Positions 1-9,356 of a stretch of 50,146 bases of DNA are shown piece by piece; position 1 is the stretch's first letter, and every line of letters starts with the position of its first letter. A program made the translations under genes and the position numbers. The DNA lies in NCBI RefSeq assembly GCF_900103865.1, contig NZ_FNII01000022.1, positions 1-50,146 of the forward strand. The letters are read 5' to 3'. The notes beneath the pieces were generated by a model. The model was not told the origin of the DNA, ran no database searches, and worked only from the letters and a program-made list of their open reading frames with translations. This DNA is from Vreelandella arcis (GTDB taxonomy: Bacteria; Pseudomonadota; Gammaproteobacteria; Pseudomonadales; Halomonadaceae).

Positions 1-44
1 AAAAGTAGCCGATGTAAGTCGAACCAGTAGGTATTTAACGGTGT

Positions 45-221
45 TACAGCCTGAGTGCGGTACTGGCTGAGGTGCTATGAGAAATCCAGGCTAGGATCCC
101 TCAGGGAGAGTGGGGTACGCCCGAAAACCTCAAAGGCCCCGTCGTATTCTTAGCATCCCAAGCCGCTGGTTACATCAACGGCCACATCCTCTGTGTCGAC
201 GGAGGCTGGATGGCATCATAA
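45..221 (+). pseudogene. Remnant of an SDR dehydrogenase (C-terminal end only)
   Basis: Reading in one frame up to the TAA at 219-221 gives a good C-terminal end of a short-chain dehydrogenase of the KduD kind: [14 protein letters not shown], then VVFLAS, then [14 protein letters not shown]. An in-frame TGA at 78-80 interrupts it, and no Rossmann GxxxGxG start, NAG or YxxxK segment lies in the 80 bases before it. Upstream of the stop, AVLAEVL could be decayed helix sequence of the same protein. It is a broken gene whose 5' part was lost or lies outside the window. The left limit is approximate. Confidence 0.72.
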
Positions 222-334
222 TAGGGATGCGTTTGAAATATGCGCCATGATCAGCTGTGGATTGAGTTTGGAGCGCACTTCCCACTTCTCAGCCTAGCTG
301 CCAGTTGTCTAATGTGCCCTGGTTGTTCTCATAA

Positions 335-1759
335 TTAATCGTCAGCTGGCAAAATCCTCCCTGGGTTCATCAGCCCCTTGGGGTCGAAGAGTGCCTTAAC
401 GCCGCTGACCAGTTCACGCTCAATTGGTGATAAGCGCGCTAAGTAGGGCGCTTGTTTGGTGCGGCCAATGCCGTGTTCGGCACTGATGCTGCCGTGAAAA
501 TCGTCGAGCACCTCAAAAAGCCGCGCTTCCAAGTCGTGCAGGTGGGCTTTCTTATCGCTGTCCGCCATTGCAGTAGGCGGCAGAATATTGAAGTGAAGGT
601 TGCCGTCGCCCACATGCCCGTAGGCAATAATCTCGCACTCAGGTGAAGCAGCCATCACCACCTCACTGGCTTGGGTCACGAAGTCGGGAATCGTTGAGAT
701 GGGCACCGAAATATCGGTACGCAGGTGCTCGCCGCGCTGCCGCTGGCCTTCCAGCATGCTTTCGCGGAACTGCCACAGCTGGGCGGACTGGGTGTCGCTG
801 GACGCCAGGGCGCCATCCAGCACCAGCTCGCGCTCCATGCCATTTTCCAGCAGCTGTTCCAGCATTGAACCTAGGTCCACCGGCCCCGTTGCGGCAACCT
901 CCATTAGTACGTACCAGGGGTAGGCGCTGTCCATCGGGTCGCGCAGCTCGGGGGTCGCTTCCATGGCCAACTCGACACAGCGGCGGGGGATCAGCTCGAA
1001 GGCGGTCAGCAAATCGCTGCACTCCCGGCGTGCCAAACCATAGAGGTCGATGACCGCCTGAACGGAGGGCAAGCCGAGCAGCGCGGTACGGCTTTGGGTT
1101 GGGCGCGGCGAGAGTTTGAGCACCGCGCCGGTGACAATGCCGAGAGTTCCTTCGCTGCCTAAAAACAGCTGCTGCAGGTCGTAACCGCGGTTGTCTTTAT
1201 GCAGGGCATCAAGGCCCTCCCAGACGCGCCCGTCGGGGAGTACCACTTCTAGGCCTAACACGAGTTCGCGCATCATGCCGTAGCGCAGCACATTAAGCCC
1301 GCCTGCATTGGTGGCGATATTGCCCCCAATTTGGCAACTGCCTTGCGCCCCCAATGAGAGTGGGAAGTCGCAATCATGCTCGGCAGCCGCCAGCTTGACG
1401 TTCTCAAGGATGCAGCCAGCATCGACCGTGACGGTGAAGTTGACCGGATCGATGGCACGCACGCTATTCAAGCGCTCAAGACTGATCACCAGTTCCTGAC
1501 CGTTCGCGGCGGGTAAGGCGCCTGCCACCAAGCCGCTATGACCACCCTGGGGCGTCATCGCGATCCCATGTTCGTAGCATCGCTTGGCTACTTCGGCGAC
1601 TTCTGCAGTCGTTGCTGGGCGTGCCACGGCAATTGGCATGCCCAGCGTATCGCCCGCCCAATCGCTGACATAGCGTGCCATGGCGTCTGGTTCGCGAACT
1701 AAGCCACGCTCGCCGAGCAGGCTGGTTAACTCATTGAGAAAGGTAGTGGTGTCACTCAT
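335..1759 (-). CDS. FAD-linked oxidoreductase (GlcD / D-2-hydroxyacid dehydrogenase family)
   Basis: This 474-residue flavoprotein probably oxidises a 2-hydroxy acid. The N-terminal FAD-binding type-4 domain spans about residues 35-215 (RPATTAEVAEVAKRC, TPQGGHSGLVAGA, GGNIATNAGGLNVLRYG, GSEGTLGIVTGA). The FAD-oxidase C-terminal domain follows (YGHVGDGNLHFNI, SAEHGIGRTK, DPKGLMNPGRI). The start was set at 1759 because the ATG overlaps the TAA of the fuconate dehydratase gene (TAATG) and the FAD fold begins just after. Upstream extension of the open frame reads through that gene and is not real. It is the last gene of the 4261-335 operon. The substrate could be a lactate, glycolate or hydroxyglutarate released by the pathway. 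The family is clear; the substrate is inference. Confidence 0.88.
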   Translation of the reverse strand: MSDTTTFLNELTSLLGERGLVREPDAMARYVSDWAGDTLGMPIAVARPATTAEVAEVAKRCYEHGIAMTPQGGHSGLVAGALPAANGQELVISLERLNSVRAIDPVNFTVTVDAGCILENVKLAAAEHDCDFPLSLGAQGSCQIGGNIATNAGGLNVLRYGMMRELVLGLEVVLPDGRVWEGLDALHKDNRGYDLQQLFLGSEGTLGIVTGAVLKLSPRPTQSRTALLGLPSVQAVIDLYGLARRECSDLLTAFELIPRRCVELAMEATPELRDPMDSAYPWYVLMEVAATGPVDLGSMLEQLLENGMERELVLDGALASSDTQSAQLWQFRESMLEGQRQRGEHLRTDISVPISTIPDFVTQASEVVMAASPECEIIAYGHVGDGNLHFNILPPTAMADSDKKAHLHDLEARLFEVLDDFHGSISAEHGIGRTKQAPYLARLSPIERELVSGVKALFDPKGLMNPGRILPADD

Positions 1760-3060
1760 TAAGTCTCTTCCTGCCAGGCAGCACCCTCCGGGAAGCGGTG
1801 CTGCGCCTGGGATTCTGCGTGCATGGCAATACTGTAACCCGGCGCCTCGGGTACCTGGTAGCGACCTCGCTTGATGATGACCGGGTCGATAAAGTGCTCG
1901 TGAAGATGGTCCACGTACTCCAATACCCGTCCCTCGAGGCTGCCGGAGACCGCGATGTAGTCGAACAGCGAGATGTGCTGGGTGTACTCGCATAGCCCGA
2001 CGCCGCCGCCGTGGGGGCAAATCGGTACGCCGAACTTGGCGGCCATCAGCGTCACTAAAATCACTTCGTTAAGCCCGCCCAAACGCGCCGCATCCAACTG
2101 GCAGTAGTCGATGGCATCCGCCTGGAAGAACTGCTTGAACATCACTTTATTGTGGCAGTGCTCGCCGGTGGCGACGCCGATAGGCGCCACGCGGTGGCGG
2201 ATTTCGGCGTGGCCGAGGATGTCGTCAGGGCTGGTCGGCTCTTCGATCCACAGCGGGTCGAATTCCGCCAGTCGGCGCATTTTGGTGACGGTCTCATCGA
2301 CCTCCCACACCTGGTTGGCGTCCATCATCAGCACGTTGTCCCAGCCGATCTCTTCACGCAGTAGCGCCGCGCGGTGAGCATCCTCTTCGGTGTCACCGCC
2401 GATCTTCTGCTTGAAGTGCGTCCAGCCTTCGGCCAGCGCTTCCCGCGCCAGGCTACGGACTTTCTCGTCGCTGTAGCCCAGCCAGCCTGCTGACGTGGTG
2501 TAGCCGGGGTAGCCGTCACGGCGCATCTCGGCTTCCCGATCCGCTTTGCCGGCAGACTGGCGGCGCAGCAGACAGATCGCTTCTTCCGGCGTTAGCGCAT
2601 CGGTGACGAAGCGGAAGTCGAGGCAGCGCACCAGTTGCTCCGGGGTCATATCCACCAGCAGTTTCCACACTGGCTTGCCTTCGTTTTTCGCCCACATATC
2701 CCACACGGCGTTAACGATGGCGGCGGTGGCGAGGTGAATGGCGCCTTTATCAGGGCCGATCCAGCGTAGCTGGCTGTCGCCGGTGATCTCTCGCCAGAAA
2801 TGGCCCATGTTGTCGGTCATCGAGGAAAGCGTGCGGCCCTCGATCAGCGGCGCCAGCGACTGGATGGCGGTGACCACGATCTCGTTGCCGCGGCCAATGG
2901 TGAAGGTGAGGCCGTGGCCTTCAGGGCTGCCGTCATTGGTGTGCAGGATGACGTAGGCGGCGGAGTAGTCCGGCGCGGCATTCATGGCATCCGAGCCGTC
3001 CAGCGAGCGCGAAGTGGGGAAGCGGATATCCTGGATCTCAACGCGGTTTATGGTTGTCAT
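1759..3060 (-). CDS. fucD: L-fuconate dehydratase (enolase superfamily)
   Basis: This 433-residue enzyme dehydrates L-fuconate to 2-keto-3-deoxy-L-fuconate and, in characterised relatives, also the isosteric D-arabinonate. All catalytic positions expected of L-fuconate dehydratase in the mandelate-racemase subgroup are visible: the KxK pair at K217/K219, metal ligands D247, E273 or E274 and E300, D323 and the general-acid H350 within PHGGGVGLCE. The N-terminal capping domain (about 1-140) and TIM barrel (about 145-400) are complete. It lies between an FAH-family dehydratase upstream (37-nt gap) and the FAD oxidase downstream (1-nt overlap). The function is known for the family; assignment is strong because motif spacing matches the family throughout. 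Confidence 0.93.
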   Translation of the reverse strand: MTTINRVEIQDIRFPTSRSLDGSDAMNAAPDYSAAYVILHTNDGSPEGHGLTFTIGRGNEIVVTAIQSLAPLIEGRTLSSMTDNMGHFWREITGDSQLRWIGPDKGAIHLATAAIVNAVWDMWAKNEGKPVWKLLVDMTPEQLVRCLDFRFVTDALTPEEAICLLRRQSAGKADREAEMRRDGYPGYTTSAGWLGYSDEKVRSLAREALAEGWTHFKQKIGGDTEEDAHRAALLREEIGWDNVLMMDANQVWEVDETVTKMRRLAEFDPLWIEEPTSPDDILGHAEIRHRVAPIGVATGEHCHNKVMFKQFFQADAIDYCQLDAARLGGLNEVILVTLMAAKFGVPICPHGGGVGLCEYTQHISLFDYIAVSGSLEGRVLEYVDHLHEHFIDPVIIKRGRYQVPEAPGYSIAMHAESQAQHRFPEGAAWQEET

Positions 3061-3097
3061 TGTGCTCTCCTGGGCAGTGTTTTGAATGGTTTAAAGG

Positions 3098-4261
3098 CTA
3101 GCGGCGGGCCAGATGGCGCATCAGCTCGCGAATACCGTAGATCCAGGGCGGCAATTGATCGCTTCTGCCCACCGGGTTGACCAGGGCGCCGAGCGCTGGC
3201 GTCGCAATAGTGACGCGGTCACCCAGGTGGTGGGTGAAGCCCTGACCTTCGCCGTCGCGATCCTGAATCGGCGAGAACATGGTGCCCAGAAACAGCATGA
3301 AGCCGTCCGGGTATTGGTGGTGGTCGCCGATGGTCTGGTGTACCAGGTTCAGCGGGTCGCGGCTGATCTCGCGCATATCGCTCTCCCCCTGGAGCAGGAA
3401 GTCGTCGTCCTCGCCTTCGATGCGTAGCGATACCTGGCAGCTGCGCACGCTGTCGATATTGAAGTGGTCATCGAACAGCCGGATGAAGGGACCAATGGAG
3501 CAGGAGGCGTTGTTGTCTTTTGCCTTGCCGAGGAGCAGAGCGCTACGCCCTTCCACGTCGCGCAGGTTGACGTCGTTACCCAGGGTGGCGCCGCGCACCT
3601 GGCCGCGGCTGTCCACCGCCAGGACGATTTCCGGCTCGGGGTTATTCCACTGCGAGGACGGGTGCAGACCCACCGGGGTGCCGAAGCCCACCGATGACAG
3701 CGGCTGGGCCTTGGTAAATACCTCTGCATCGGGGCCGATGCCGACCTCCATATACTGGGACCAGCCGCCGCGCGCCTGCAGGGCTTTTTTAAGCGACATC
3801 GCCTCGTCAGAGCCCGGCTTGATTTTAGAAAGATCTTTGCCGATCAGCGCCTGCAAGTCGTCGCGCAGCTCGGCCGCCTTGGCCGAATCGCCGCCTGCTT
3901 GCTCCTCGATTACCCGTTCCAGCAGGCTGACGGCAAAGGTGACGCCGCAGGCTTTAACGGCCTGCACATCGCAAGGGGCTAGCAGGTAGGGCGCTTGCGG
4001 CTCGGGCCGCTGAGAGTTCGCCAGTAGCGACTCAATGCTGCCGAGATTGGGGCCTTTTGCATTCCGCACTACCTCCAGTACATCGTCGCGCTCCAGCAGA
4101 TCGGCCATGGTCGGGCCAAACTCGGTAATGTCGACCACCTGGCCGTTTTGCACGCTAACCAGTACGGGCCCGGGGTGGGTGCCCTCCAGCCATACGCGGC
4201 CAACCAGCAGCGCGTTATCCAGGTCATGGGGAAGAGCGTCATTAAGGGACAGTGGTTGCAT
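3098..4261 (-). CDS. FAH-family 2-keto-3-deoxy-pentonate dehydratase (XylX-like)
   Basis: This 387-residue fumarylacetoacetate-hydrolase-fold protein resembles the long 2-keto-3-deoxy-D-xylonate / L-arabinonate dehydratases that yield 2-oxoglutarate semialdehyde. It shows a family block near residue 115 (QAVKACGVTFAVSLLERVIEEQ), the metal-binding ExE in NPEPEIVLAVD, and GNDVNLRDVEG. A GTG six bases upstream would also open the frame, but it lies inside the AGAGGTG Shine-Dalgarno sequence, so the ATG at 4261 is chosen. It is the first gene of the minus-strand operon with fucD. L-fuconate and D-arabinonate share stereochemistry, so this neighbour would let the operon handle the C5 acid as well as the C6 one. 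That dual use is inference. Confidence 0.82.
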   Translation of the reverse strand: MQPLSLNDALPHDLDNALLVGRVWLEGTHPGPVLVSVQNGQVVDITEFGPTMADLLERDDVLEVVRNAKGPNLGSIESLLANSQRPEPQAPYLLAPCDVQAVKACGVTFAVSLLERVIEEQAGGDSAKAAELRDDLQALIGKDLSKIKPGSDEAMSLKKALQARGGWSQYMEVGIGPDAEVFTKAQPLSSVGFGTPVGLHPSSQWNNPEPEIVLAVDSRGQVRGATLGNDVNLRDVEGRSALLLGKAKDNNASCSIGPFIRLFDDHFNIDSVRSCQVSLRIEGEDDDFLLQGESDMREISRDPLNLVHQTIGDHHQYPDGFMLFLGTMFSPIQDRDGEGQGFTHHLGDRVTIATPALGALVNPVGRSDQLPPWIYGIRELMRHLARR

Positions 4262-4342
4262 AGGCACCTCTTTTTATAGTGAGAAGTTTTGTAGGGAGAA
4301 ACGACTGGCGGTTAGTGAACCATCGCCTATCATGTTATGGAT

Positions 4343-4357
4343 GTCGTGTTGTATGAC
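4343..4357. promoter_or_regulatory. Putative GntR operator A in the divergent promoter region
   Basis: The 224-bp gap 4262-4485 separates two divergent operons. It holds GTCGTG-TTG-TATGAC, an imperfect form of the 15-bp inverted repeat that is perfect at 16256-16270 (right arm identical, left arm 4 of 6). It sits 82 bp from the minus-strand ATG and about 129 bp from the plus-strand ATG, so one bound repressor could control both directions. The regulator is presumably the FCD-type GntR protein encoded at 11906-12631. Confidence 0.5.
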
Positions 4358-4485
4358 AGGTATGCCAGTTTAGTGCTCACTTTAGCGCACCCTTCTATTG
4401 AGGGTCGATAGGTAAATCTTTCTAATCGAAGGTGGTTTCGCAGAGCTTGGGCCTTTTAAAACAAAAAAGCGTTAAGGAGAATTTC

Positions 4486-5250
4486 ATGTTAGACGAGTGG
4501 AAAGGAAAGCGAGTGCTGATTACCGGCGCCAGCCGAGGAATCGGCGCGGCGGTCGCCAAGCAGTTGGGTGTCTTGGGCGCCCATGTGGCGGTGCACTATC
4601 ACAGCAGCGAAGCACCCGCCGAAGCGGTTGCTAGCGCTATTCGCGACGCAGGCGGAGACGCTTTTACGCTTAAAGCGGACGTTAGCCATTCGAGTGAAAC
4701 CCAGCAGCTTGTTGACGAGGCCGCTGAGCGCCTGGGCGGTTTAGATATGTTAATCAATAACGCCGGTGACATGTTGGGGCGGGTTGGCTTAGAAGCGATG
4801 GACGATGACCAGTACGACCGGGTAATGGATCTCAATGTGCGGTCGGTGGTCATGGCCAGTCGGGCGGCATTGCCGCATTTTCGCCGTGCCGGTGGCGGGA
4901 ATATTATTCACACCACCTCGATTGCTGCACGCAATGGCGGTGGGGGTGGTGCGGGTCTATATGCCTCCGCGAAAGGCTTTGTAAGTACGGTGACGCGCAA
5001 TATGGCCAAGGAGCTGGCGAGCGATAATATCCGCGTTAATGCTGTTGCGCCTGGAACGATTGCGACTGACTTTCATGAGCGCCACTCCAGCGAAGCGCAT
5101 CTGGACGCTGCTCGGGCGTCGATTCCCATGGGGCGCTTGGGCACGGCGGAAGAGTGTGTCGGTGCCTATGTTTTTCTTGGCACTGACGCATTGAGTGGCT
5201 ATGTCACTGGCCAGATCATTGAGGTCAACGGCGGGCAGTTAATGCCATGA
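4486..5250 (+). CDS. SDR-family oxidoreductase in the acid-sugar operon
   Basis: This 254-residue classical short-chain dehydrogenase has the NAD(P)-binding [11 protein letters not shown] near residue 13, NNAGD, the catalytic serine in [10 protein letters not shown], the YASAK active site and a C-terminal [14 protein letters not shown] after beta-2 suggests a cofactor-phosphate-tolerant pocket, possibly NADP. The start at 4486 follows AAGGAG at a 6-base spacing; upstream in-frame codons lack a ribosome site. The stop overlaps the start of the PdxA2 gene (ATGA), so the two are translationally coupled. From context it probably oxidises or epimerises a four-carbon acid sugar before phosphorylation, but the substrate cannot be read from the sequence. 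Confidence 0.88.
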   Translation: MLDEWKGKRVLITGASRGIGAAVAKQLGVLGAHVAVHYHSSEAPAEAVASAIRDAGGDAFTLKADVSHSSETQQLVDEAAERLGGLDMLINNAGDMLGRVGLEAMDDDQYDRVMDLNVRSVVMASRAALPHFRRAGGGNIIHTTSIAARNGGGGGAGLYASAKGFVSTVTRNMAKELASDNIRVNAVAPGTIATDFHERHSSEAHLDAARASIPMGRLGTAEECVGAYVFLGTDALSGYVTGQIIEVNGGQLMP

Positions 5251-6266
5251 GTATGTCGCAGACCGGTAAGGATTCGAATCAGTGCTATGACATTGTTATC
5301 ACCATGGGCGACCCTGCCGGCATTGGCCCGGAGATTATTTGTCGCGCGTTGAATGCAATGTCTGCCGCTGAGCGTGCCACGGCCATGGTTGTCGGCGATC
5401 CGGCCATTTATCGCCGGGCGGCGGCGAGCATTGGCGCCGCCCTGGAGTTTGTGCCGTTTGAGCAGGTAACGAAGGGTGATGACTGCGTGGCCGTTGCCGT
5501 CGTGGAGGGGCCTCCGGGGGTCGAAATTCCCGATGGTCACATCAGCGCTGGTGCGGGGGATATGGCGTTTCGCTGCGTCCAGAAGGCTGTAGAGCTGGTG
5601 CAGGCGGGGCGCGTGCGGGTGATTGTCACCGCGCCGCTGAATAAGGCGGCCTTGCATGAAGCTGGTCACTACTACGATGGCCATACCGGCATGCTGGCAT
5701 CGCTGACCGGTGCGCCCTCGTCGTTCATGCTGTTGGCATCGGAAACGCTTTCGACACTGCATGTCTCGACCCATGTGTCGCTACGCGAGGCGATTGACCG
5801 CGTCACTCCCGAACGCATCATCGACACCGTTGAGGCAGGGCATGCGCACCTGGTGGCGCTTGGCATGCGTGAGCCGCGTATTGCGGTGGCCGGGCTCAAT
5901 CCCCACTGCGGCGAAGGCGGGATTTTCGGCGATGAAGATAGCCGCTGTATCGCCCCGGCGGTGGAGCGCTTACGCGAGCGCGGTTTCGATGTGAGCGGCC
6001 CCATCTCCGCCGACACGGTGTTTTATCGTGCCTCGCAAGGCGAGTTTGATTTGGTGATTGCCCAGTATCACGATCAGGGCCATATCCCCGTCAAGCTGAT
6101 TGCTTTTGATACCACGGTGAATGTCAGCCTCGGCTTACCGTTACAGCGCACCTCGGTGGATCACGGCACTGCCTTCGATATTGCCTGGCAGGGTAAAGCC
6201 GACGCCACCAACATGGGATCAGCGATTGCTTATGCCCGGCGGTTAGCCAGTGGAACGAACCCGTGA
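5247..6266 (+). CDS. pdxA2: PdxA2-type 4-phospho-acid-sugar dehydrogenase
   Basis: This 339-residue protein of the 4-hydroxythreonine-4-phosphate dehydrogenase family has [12 protein letters not shown] near the N-terminus. The three metal-binding histidine regions are present: DGHTGMLA, the NPHCGEGG loop, and [11 protein letters not shown]. In PdxA2 enzymes that pair with DUF1537 kinases, D-threonate or D-erythronate 4-phosphate is oxidised and decarboxylated to dihydroxyacetone phosphate. The gene lies directly between an SDR and a DUF1537 kinase, with 4-nt overlaps on both sides. That is the catabolic context rather than the vitamin B6 one. True PdxA cannot be excluded from sequence alone, but the neighbours make it unlikely. 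Confidence 0.88.
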   Translation: MSMSQTGKDSNQCYDIVITMGDPAGIGPEIICRALNAMSAAERATAMVVGDPAIYRRAAASIGAALEFVPFEQVTKGDDCVAVAVVEGPPGVEIPDGHISAGAGDMAFRCVQKAVELVQAGRVRVIVTAPLNKAALHEAGHYYDGHTGMLASLTGAPSSFMLLASETLSTLHVSTHVSLREAIDRVTPERIIDTVEAGHAHLVALGMREPRIAVAGLNPHCGEGGIFGDEDSRCIAPAVERLRERGFDVSGPISADTVFYRASQGEFDLVIAQYHDQGHIPVKLIAFDTTVNVSLGLPLQRTSVDHGTAFDIAWQGKADATNMGSAIAYARRLASGTNP

Positions 6267-7486
6267 GCGTCTGCCGAGTGGCGGTGATCGCCGACGATTT
6301 ATCCGGCGCGCTGGATGCCACCGCGCCCTTTGCCTCGCGTGGGGCGGACGCCCGGGTGGTCATTGGTTTGGAGGTTTTAGCGGCGACCCTTGAGGCATGG
6401 CAAGGCCAGTGGCCGGAGGTCATCGCCGTGAATACCGAATCCCGCCATTTGCAGGCTGAGGGAGCAGCGTTACGAGTGAGCGAAGCGGCTCGGTTGTTGA
6501 AGCAAGCAGCCCCGCAGCAATGGTTTAAAAAAGTGGATTCGACGCTGCGTGGCCAAGTAGTCGCAGAGTGTCGAGCTCTGCGAGAAGCGCTTGGTACTCC
6601 TTTGCTGCTGGTGCCTGCGGTTCCGGCTCAGGGGCGAATAGTGCGCGATGCCAAAGTATGGGTGGATGGCATCCCGCTGGCTGACACCGCCTATCAACAG
6701 GATGCACGTTCGGCGCCGCTGGTCGGCCCCATCGATCGGGCATTTGCCGCCAGCGGTATGCCCCTACATCGCTATTGCCTCGGGCGGGAGGCGCCCCTTC
6801 CTCAGGAGGACTGCGTTGCCGATGCCGAGAGCGACGAAGAACTCTACGCGCTTTATGACGAAGTACTTAAAGAGTCATACAGTCGAGCCATGGCGGGCGC
6901 AGCAGGGTTGGCCACGGCTATCGCTCAGCGCTGCTTTGGGTCTTCTGGGGCTCACACACGCTCACTACACAATGTGAGCACAGTGTTATATGCCGTCGGA
7001 TCCAGGAGCCCCCGCGCTGCCGAGCAGCTCCAGCAGTTGTGCCAGCGCGTGCCCGATTTGGTTGTTGTTGAAGCGTGCAGAGAGCCGTCTGCTGCCCCCT
7101 GTGCTAGGCCTGGTAATCGCCACGCTTTGAGTGCCTGTGTGGTCGTGCCTGGCACAAGTGAGACAGAGCGCACTGCGAGCCAGGTAGCTGAGGCGATGGC
7201 TGCCTCTGTGGCCGACATTATGAGTTACTGGCGGGGCGATGAGGCGTGCTTACAGTTTTTGACCGGCGGCGACATCGCCATGGCGGTGCTCTCACGGCAG
7301 GGCGTGCGATACATCACGGTTGAATCCGAGTGGTCGCCTGGGGTGGCTCTGGGGTATTTGGATGGCGATCCTCGGCGGCGGGTGATGACAAAAGCAGGGG
7401 GCTTTGGCGATCCGCAATTGCTAGTGCGCTTGCATCACCAGTTCAGACCAATCAGGCCACCAAAGGGGCGCGGTAAGAACGAATGA
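6263..7486 (+). CDS. DUF1537 four-carbon acid sugar kinase
   Basis: This 407-residue kinase phosphorylates the terminal hydroxyl of a C4 acid sugar (D-threonate, L-threonate or D-erythronate in characterised members). It has the N-terminal acid-binding motif [19 protein letters not shown], the KKVDSTLRG motif near residue 95, a [10 protein letters not shown] segment, and the C-terminal nucleotide-binding motif [12 protein letters not shown]. The start is GTG at 6263, which overlaps the TGA of pdxA2 by four bases. About 60 residues between the two domains are rich in serine, cysteine and alanine and look less conserved. Paired with PdxA2 and a TRAP importer it forms the standard C4 acid-sugar route to DHAP. 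Confidence 0.88.
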   Translation: MSVCRVAVIADDLSGALDATAPFASRGADARVVIGLEVLAATLEAWQGQWPEVIAVNTESRHLQAEGAALRVSEAARLLKQAAPQQWFKKVDSTLRGQVVAECRALREALGTPLLLVPAVPAQGRIVRDAKVWVDGIPLADTAYQQDARSAPLVGPIDRAFAASGMPLHRYCLGREAPLPQEDCVADAESDEELYALYDEVLKESYSRAMAGAAGLATAIAQRCFGSSGAHTRSLHNVSTVLYAVGSRSPRAAEQLQQLCQRVPDLVVVEACREPSAAPCARPGNRHALSACVVVPGTSETERTASQVAEAMAASVADIMSYWRGDEACLQFLTGGDIAMAVLSRQGVRYITVESEWSPGVALGYLDGDPRRRVMTKAGGFGDPQLLVRLHHQFRPIRPPKGRGKNE

Positions 7487-7536
7487 AAATCCTTATCTGG
7501 ATCGTTGCGCGATGGCAGGCGACCAGCTAGGTTTGA

Positions 7537-7551
7537 ATCTAGTGGTATGAT
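7537..7551. promoter_or_regulatory. Putative GntR operator B upstream of the TRAP operon
   Basis: The gap 7487-7659 holds ATCTAG-TGG-TATGAT, which matches the perfect 15-bp repeat at 16256-16270 at 11 of 15 positions, including the TGG centre and TATGA. It overlaps an 8-bp palindrome ATACGTAT at 7550-7557. It lies 109 bp before the dctP start and suggests that the transporter can be transcribed separately from the kinase operon, under the same repressor. Confidence 0.45.
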
Positions 7552-7659
7552 ACGTATACAGCTAGACGATAAGTTACGTTAATTGCCACCGCTTAAATAA
7601 TAATTTGCAGCAAATTCACAATAACCAACAACAAGTCCAAAGGTTGTGAGGAGTACACG

Positions 7660-8658
7660 ATGACCCACAAACGCCACCACCGTCCTATCCCCTACCTGCT
7701 GACGGCCACGCTTATCGCTGGCGGTCTCTCAGTGACCGGGGCCGTGCATGCCCAAGAAGAACTTAATTTTGCCCACGTCTACGAAACTTCCGAGCCCTAC
7801 CACGAGTGGGCGCTGTGGGCGGCCGATGAAATCGAGGAGCGTACCGACGGGCGCTATTCGATCAATGTCCACGCGGCATCGTCACTGGGCAAGGAGTCGG
7901 ACATCAACGAAGGCCTGCAGCTTGGCACGGTTGATCTAATCTATACCGGCAACCAGTTCGCCGGTCGTTTCTACGGCCCGGTGGGCATCGCCGGTGCGCC
8001 CTATATGTTCCGCGACTTCGATCATTGGCAGGCCTACGCTGACAGTGAGCTGTTCGATGAAATCGCCCAGGGCTACCAGGATGAAACCGGTAACGTGCCG
8101 TTGGCCATGAATTACTACGGACGTCGCCATGTGACCTCCAACGAACCGATCAATACGCCCGAGGACATGCAAGACCTTAAAATCCGTACGCCCAATGCGC
8201 CGATGTACATGATGTTCCCGAACGCGGTGGGTGCCAACCCCACACCGATTGCCTTCGCCGAGGTCTATTTGGCGCTACAGCAAGGTGTGGTGGATGCCCA
8301 AGAGAACCCGCTGCCGACCATCCGCGCCAAGGCGTTTCATGAGGTGCAGGACTATATCAACCTCACCGGTCACATCACCGACTCTCTGATCACCATCGCC
8401 GGTGGCCCGCTGTGGAATCGGCTCTCTGAAGAAGACCGCGAGATTTTCCGTGAGGTCTATACCGAAGCCGGTGAGCGTATCACCCAGGATATCCTGGCCT
8501 CCGAGGAAGAGCTGGTGGCCTGGTTCGAGGAGCAGGGCGTGACCGTCAACGAAGTGGATATTGAACCCTTCCGCGAGGCGACGATTCCTGCGCATAACGG
8601 CGAAGCCGCTACCTGGGATCAGGAGACTTACGATCGTCTCCAGGCCATTGGGCAGTGA
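7660..8658 (+). CDS. dctP: TRAP transporter solute-binding protein (DctP family)
   Basis: This 332-residue periplasmic protein binds an organic acid for import. The signal peptide ends at about residue 31 (VHA before QEELNF). The DctP fold is seen in KESDINEGLQLGTVDLIYTG. The substrate-carboxylate arginine is in DLKIRTPNAP (around residue 178), followed by NPTPIAFAEVYLALQQGVVDAQENP. The ribosome site AGGAG lies 9 bases before the ATG. It is followed by dctQ and dctM. The neighbouring kinase and PdxA2 suggest a C4 acid-sugar ligand, but binding specificity cannot be read from sequence. Confidence 0.92.
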   Translation: MTHKRHHRPIPYLLTATLIAGGLSVTGAVHAQEELNFAHVYETSEPYHEWALWAADEIEERTDGRYSINVHAASSLGKESDINEGLQLGTVDLIYTGNQFAGRFYGPVGIAGAPYMFRDFDHWQAYADSELFDEIAQGYQDETGNVPLAMNYYGRRHVTSNEPINTPEDMQDLKIRTPNAPMYMMFPNAVGANPTPIAFAEVYLALQQGVVDAQENPLPTIRAKAFHEVQDYINLTGHITDSLITIAGGPLWNRLSEEDREIFREVYTEAGERITQDILASEEELVAWFEEQGVTVNEVDIEPFREATIPAHNGEAATWDQETYDRLQAIGQ

Positions 8659-8739
8659 TGTCCCACGATCTGATCGTTCCAGGTTAGCTAGTCCCCAAGA
8701 TAGCGACTTGCCTGGAGCGGACCTTTCGTCAACCAAGAC

Positions 8740-8770
8740 TCGCCCTCCCCTTAGTCATAGGGGAGGGCGA
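8740..8770 (+). promoter_or_regulatory. GC-rich hairpin between dctP and dctQ
   Basis: A perfect 11-bp stem (8740-8750 with 8760-8770, core CGCCCTCCCC / GGGGAGGGCG) encloses a 9-base loop. No U tract follows. The dctQ ribosome site (AGGGGGAG, 8771-8778) begins at the foot of the stem. It can serve as a barrier to 3' exonucleases or as a weak attenuator, giving more dctP than dctQM mRNA. It could also limit dctQ translation. Confidence 0.7.
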
Positions 8771-8784
8771 AGGGGGAGCCTTCC

Positions 8785-9318
8785 GTGAGCCAAAACGATC
8801 CTGCTGACGAGATCAGCTTCGCAGGTCTCGACGATGACGCTTTCGATATTCATGACTACAGCATGGAAGATTTCCTGACGCTGGGGATCTTCTGGCTGCT
8901 GGCACTGGATGTCTTTCTACAGTTTTTCAGTCGCTATGTGCTCGGCAACTCCATCGCCTGGACCGAGGAGATGGCGCGCTACCTGTTGGTATTAGTAGGC
9001 TTTATGGGTAGCACCATGGCCGTACGCAAGGGATCCCATATCGCCGTGGAATTCTTCTATCGCTATATGTCGGGCTGGCTGGGGCGTTTCATGTCAACGC
9101 TGGTGGATTTGATCAATATCGCCTTCTTCGCCTCCATGTCCTGGATCACCTTCAAACTGGCCGACCGCACCAGTGCGATGATGGTCTCGGTGGATATCCC
9201 CAAGAGCTGGCTCTACTACCTGGTAATGATGGGCTTCATCATGATGCTGGTGAGAGGTGTTCAGGTGGCGATACGTCACTGGCGCTCGGGAACCAGTGAG
9301 CTGCTCGATACCCAATAA
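8785..9318 (+). CDS. dctQ: TRAP transporter small permease (DctQ family)
   Basis: This 177-residue membrane protein has four predicted helices, at about residues 30-50, 60-80, 97-120 and 140-160. The DctQ signature lies near residue 45 (FFSRYVLGNSIAWTEEMARYLLV, read in two parts), followed by VRKGSHIAVEFF. The start is GTG at 8785, which sits 6 bases after AGGGGGAG. It links the binding protein to the large permease. The gap to dctM is 38 bases with its own ribosome site. Confidence 0.9.
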   Translation: MSQNDPADEISFAGLDDDAFDIHDYSMEDFLTLGIFWLLALDVFLQFFSRYVLGNSIAWTEEMARYLLVLVGFMGSTMAVRKGSHIAVEFFYRYMSGWLGRFMSTLVDLINIAFFASMSWITFKLADRTSAMMVSVDIPKSWLYYLVMMGFIMMLVRGVQVAIRHWRSGTSELLDTQ

Positions 9319-9356
9319 CAACACGCCAACACGGTACTCTCTCGGAGATCACTCCC

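Noticed and set aside
1760..2020. N-terminal extension of the FAD oxidase frame upstream of 1759
   Set aside because: It lies entirely within fucD, is arginine/proline-rich with no family similarity, and a proper ATG overlaps the fucD stop.
5247..6266. Possible vitamin B6 biosynthesis gene pdxA
   Set aside because: Overlaps with an SDR and a DUF1537 kinase mark it as the catabolic PdxA2 form.
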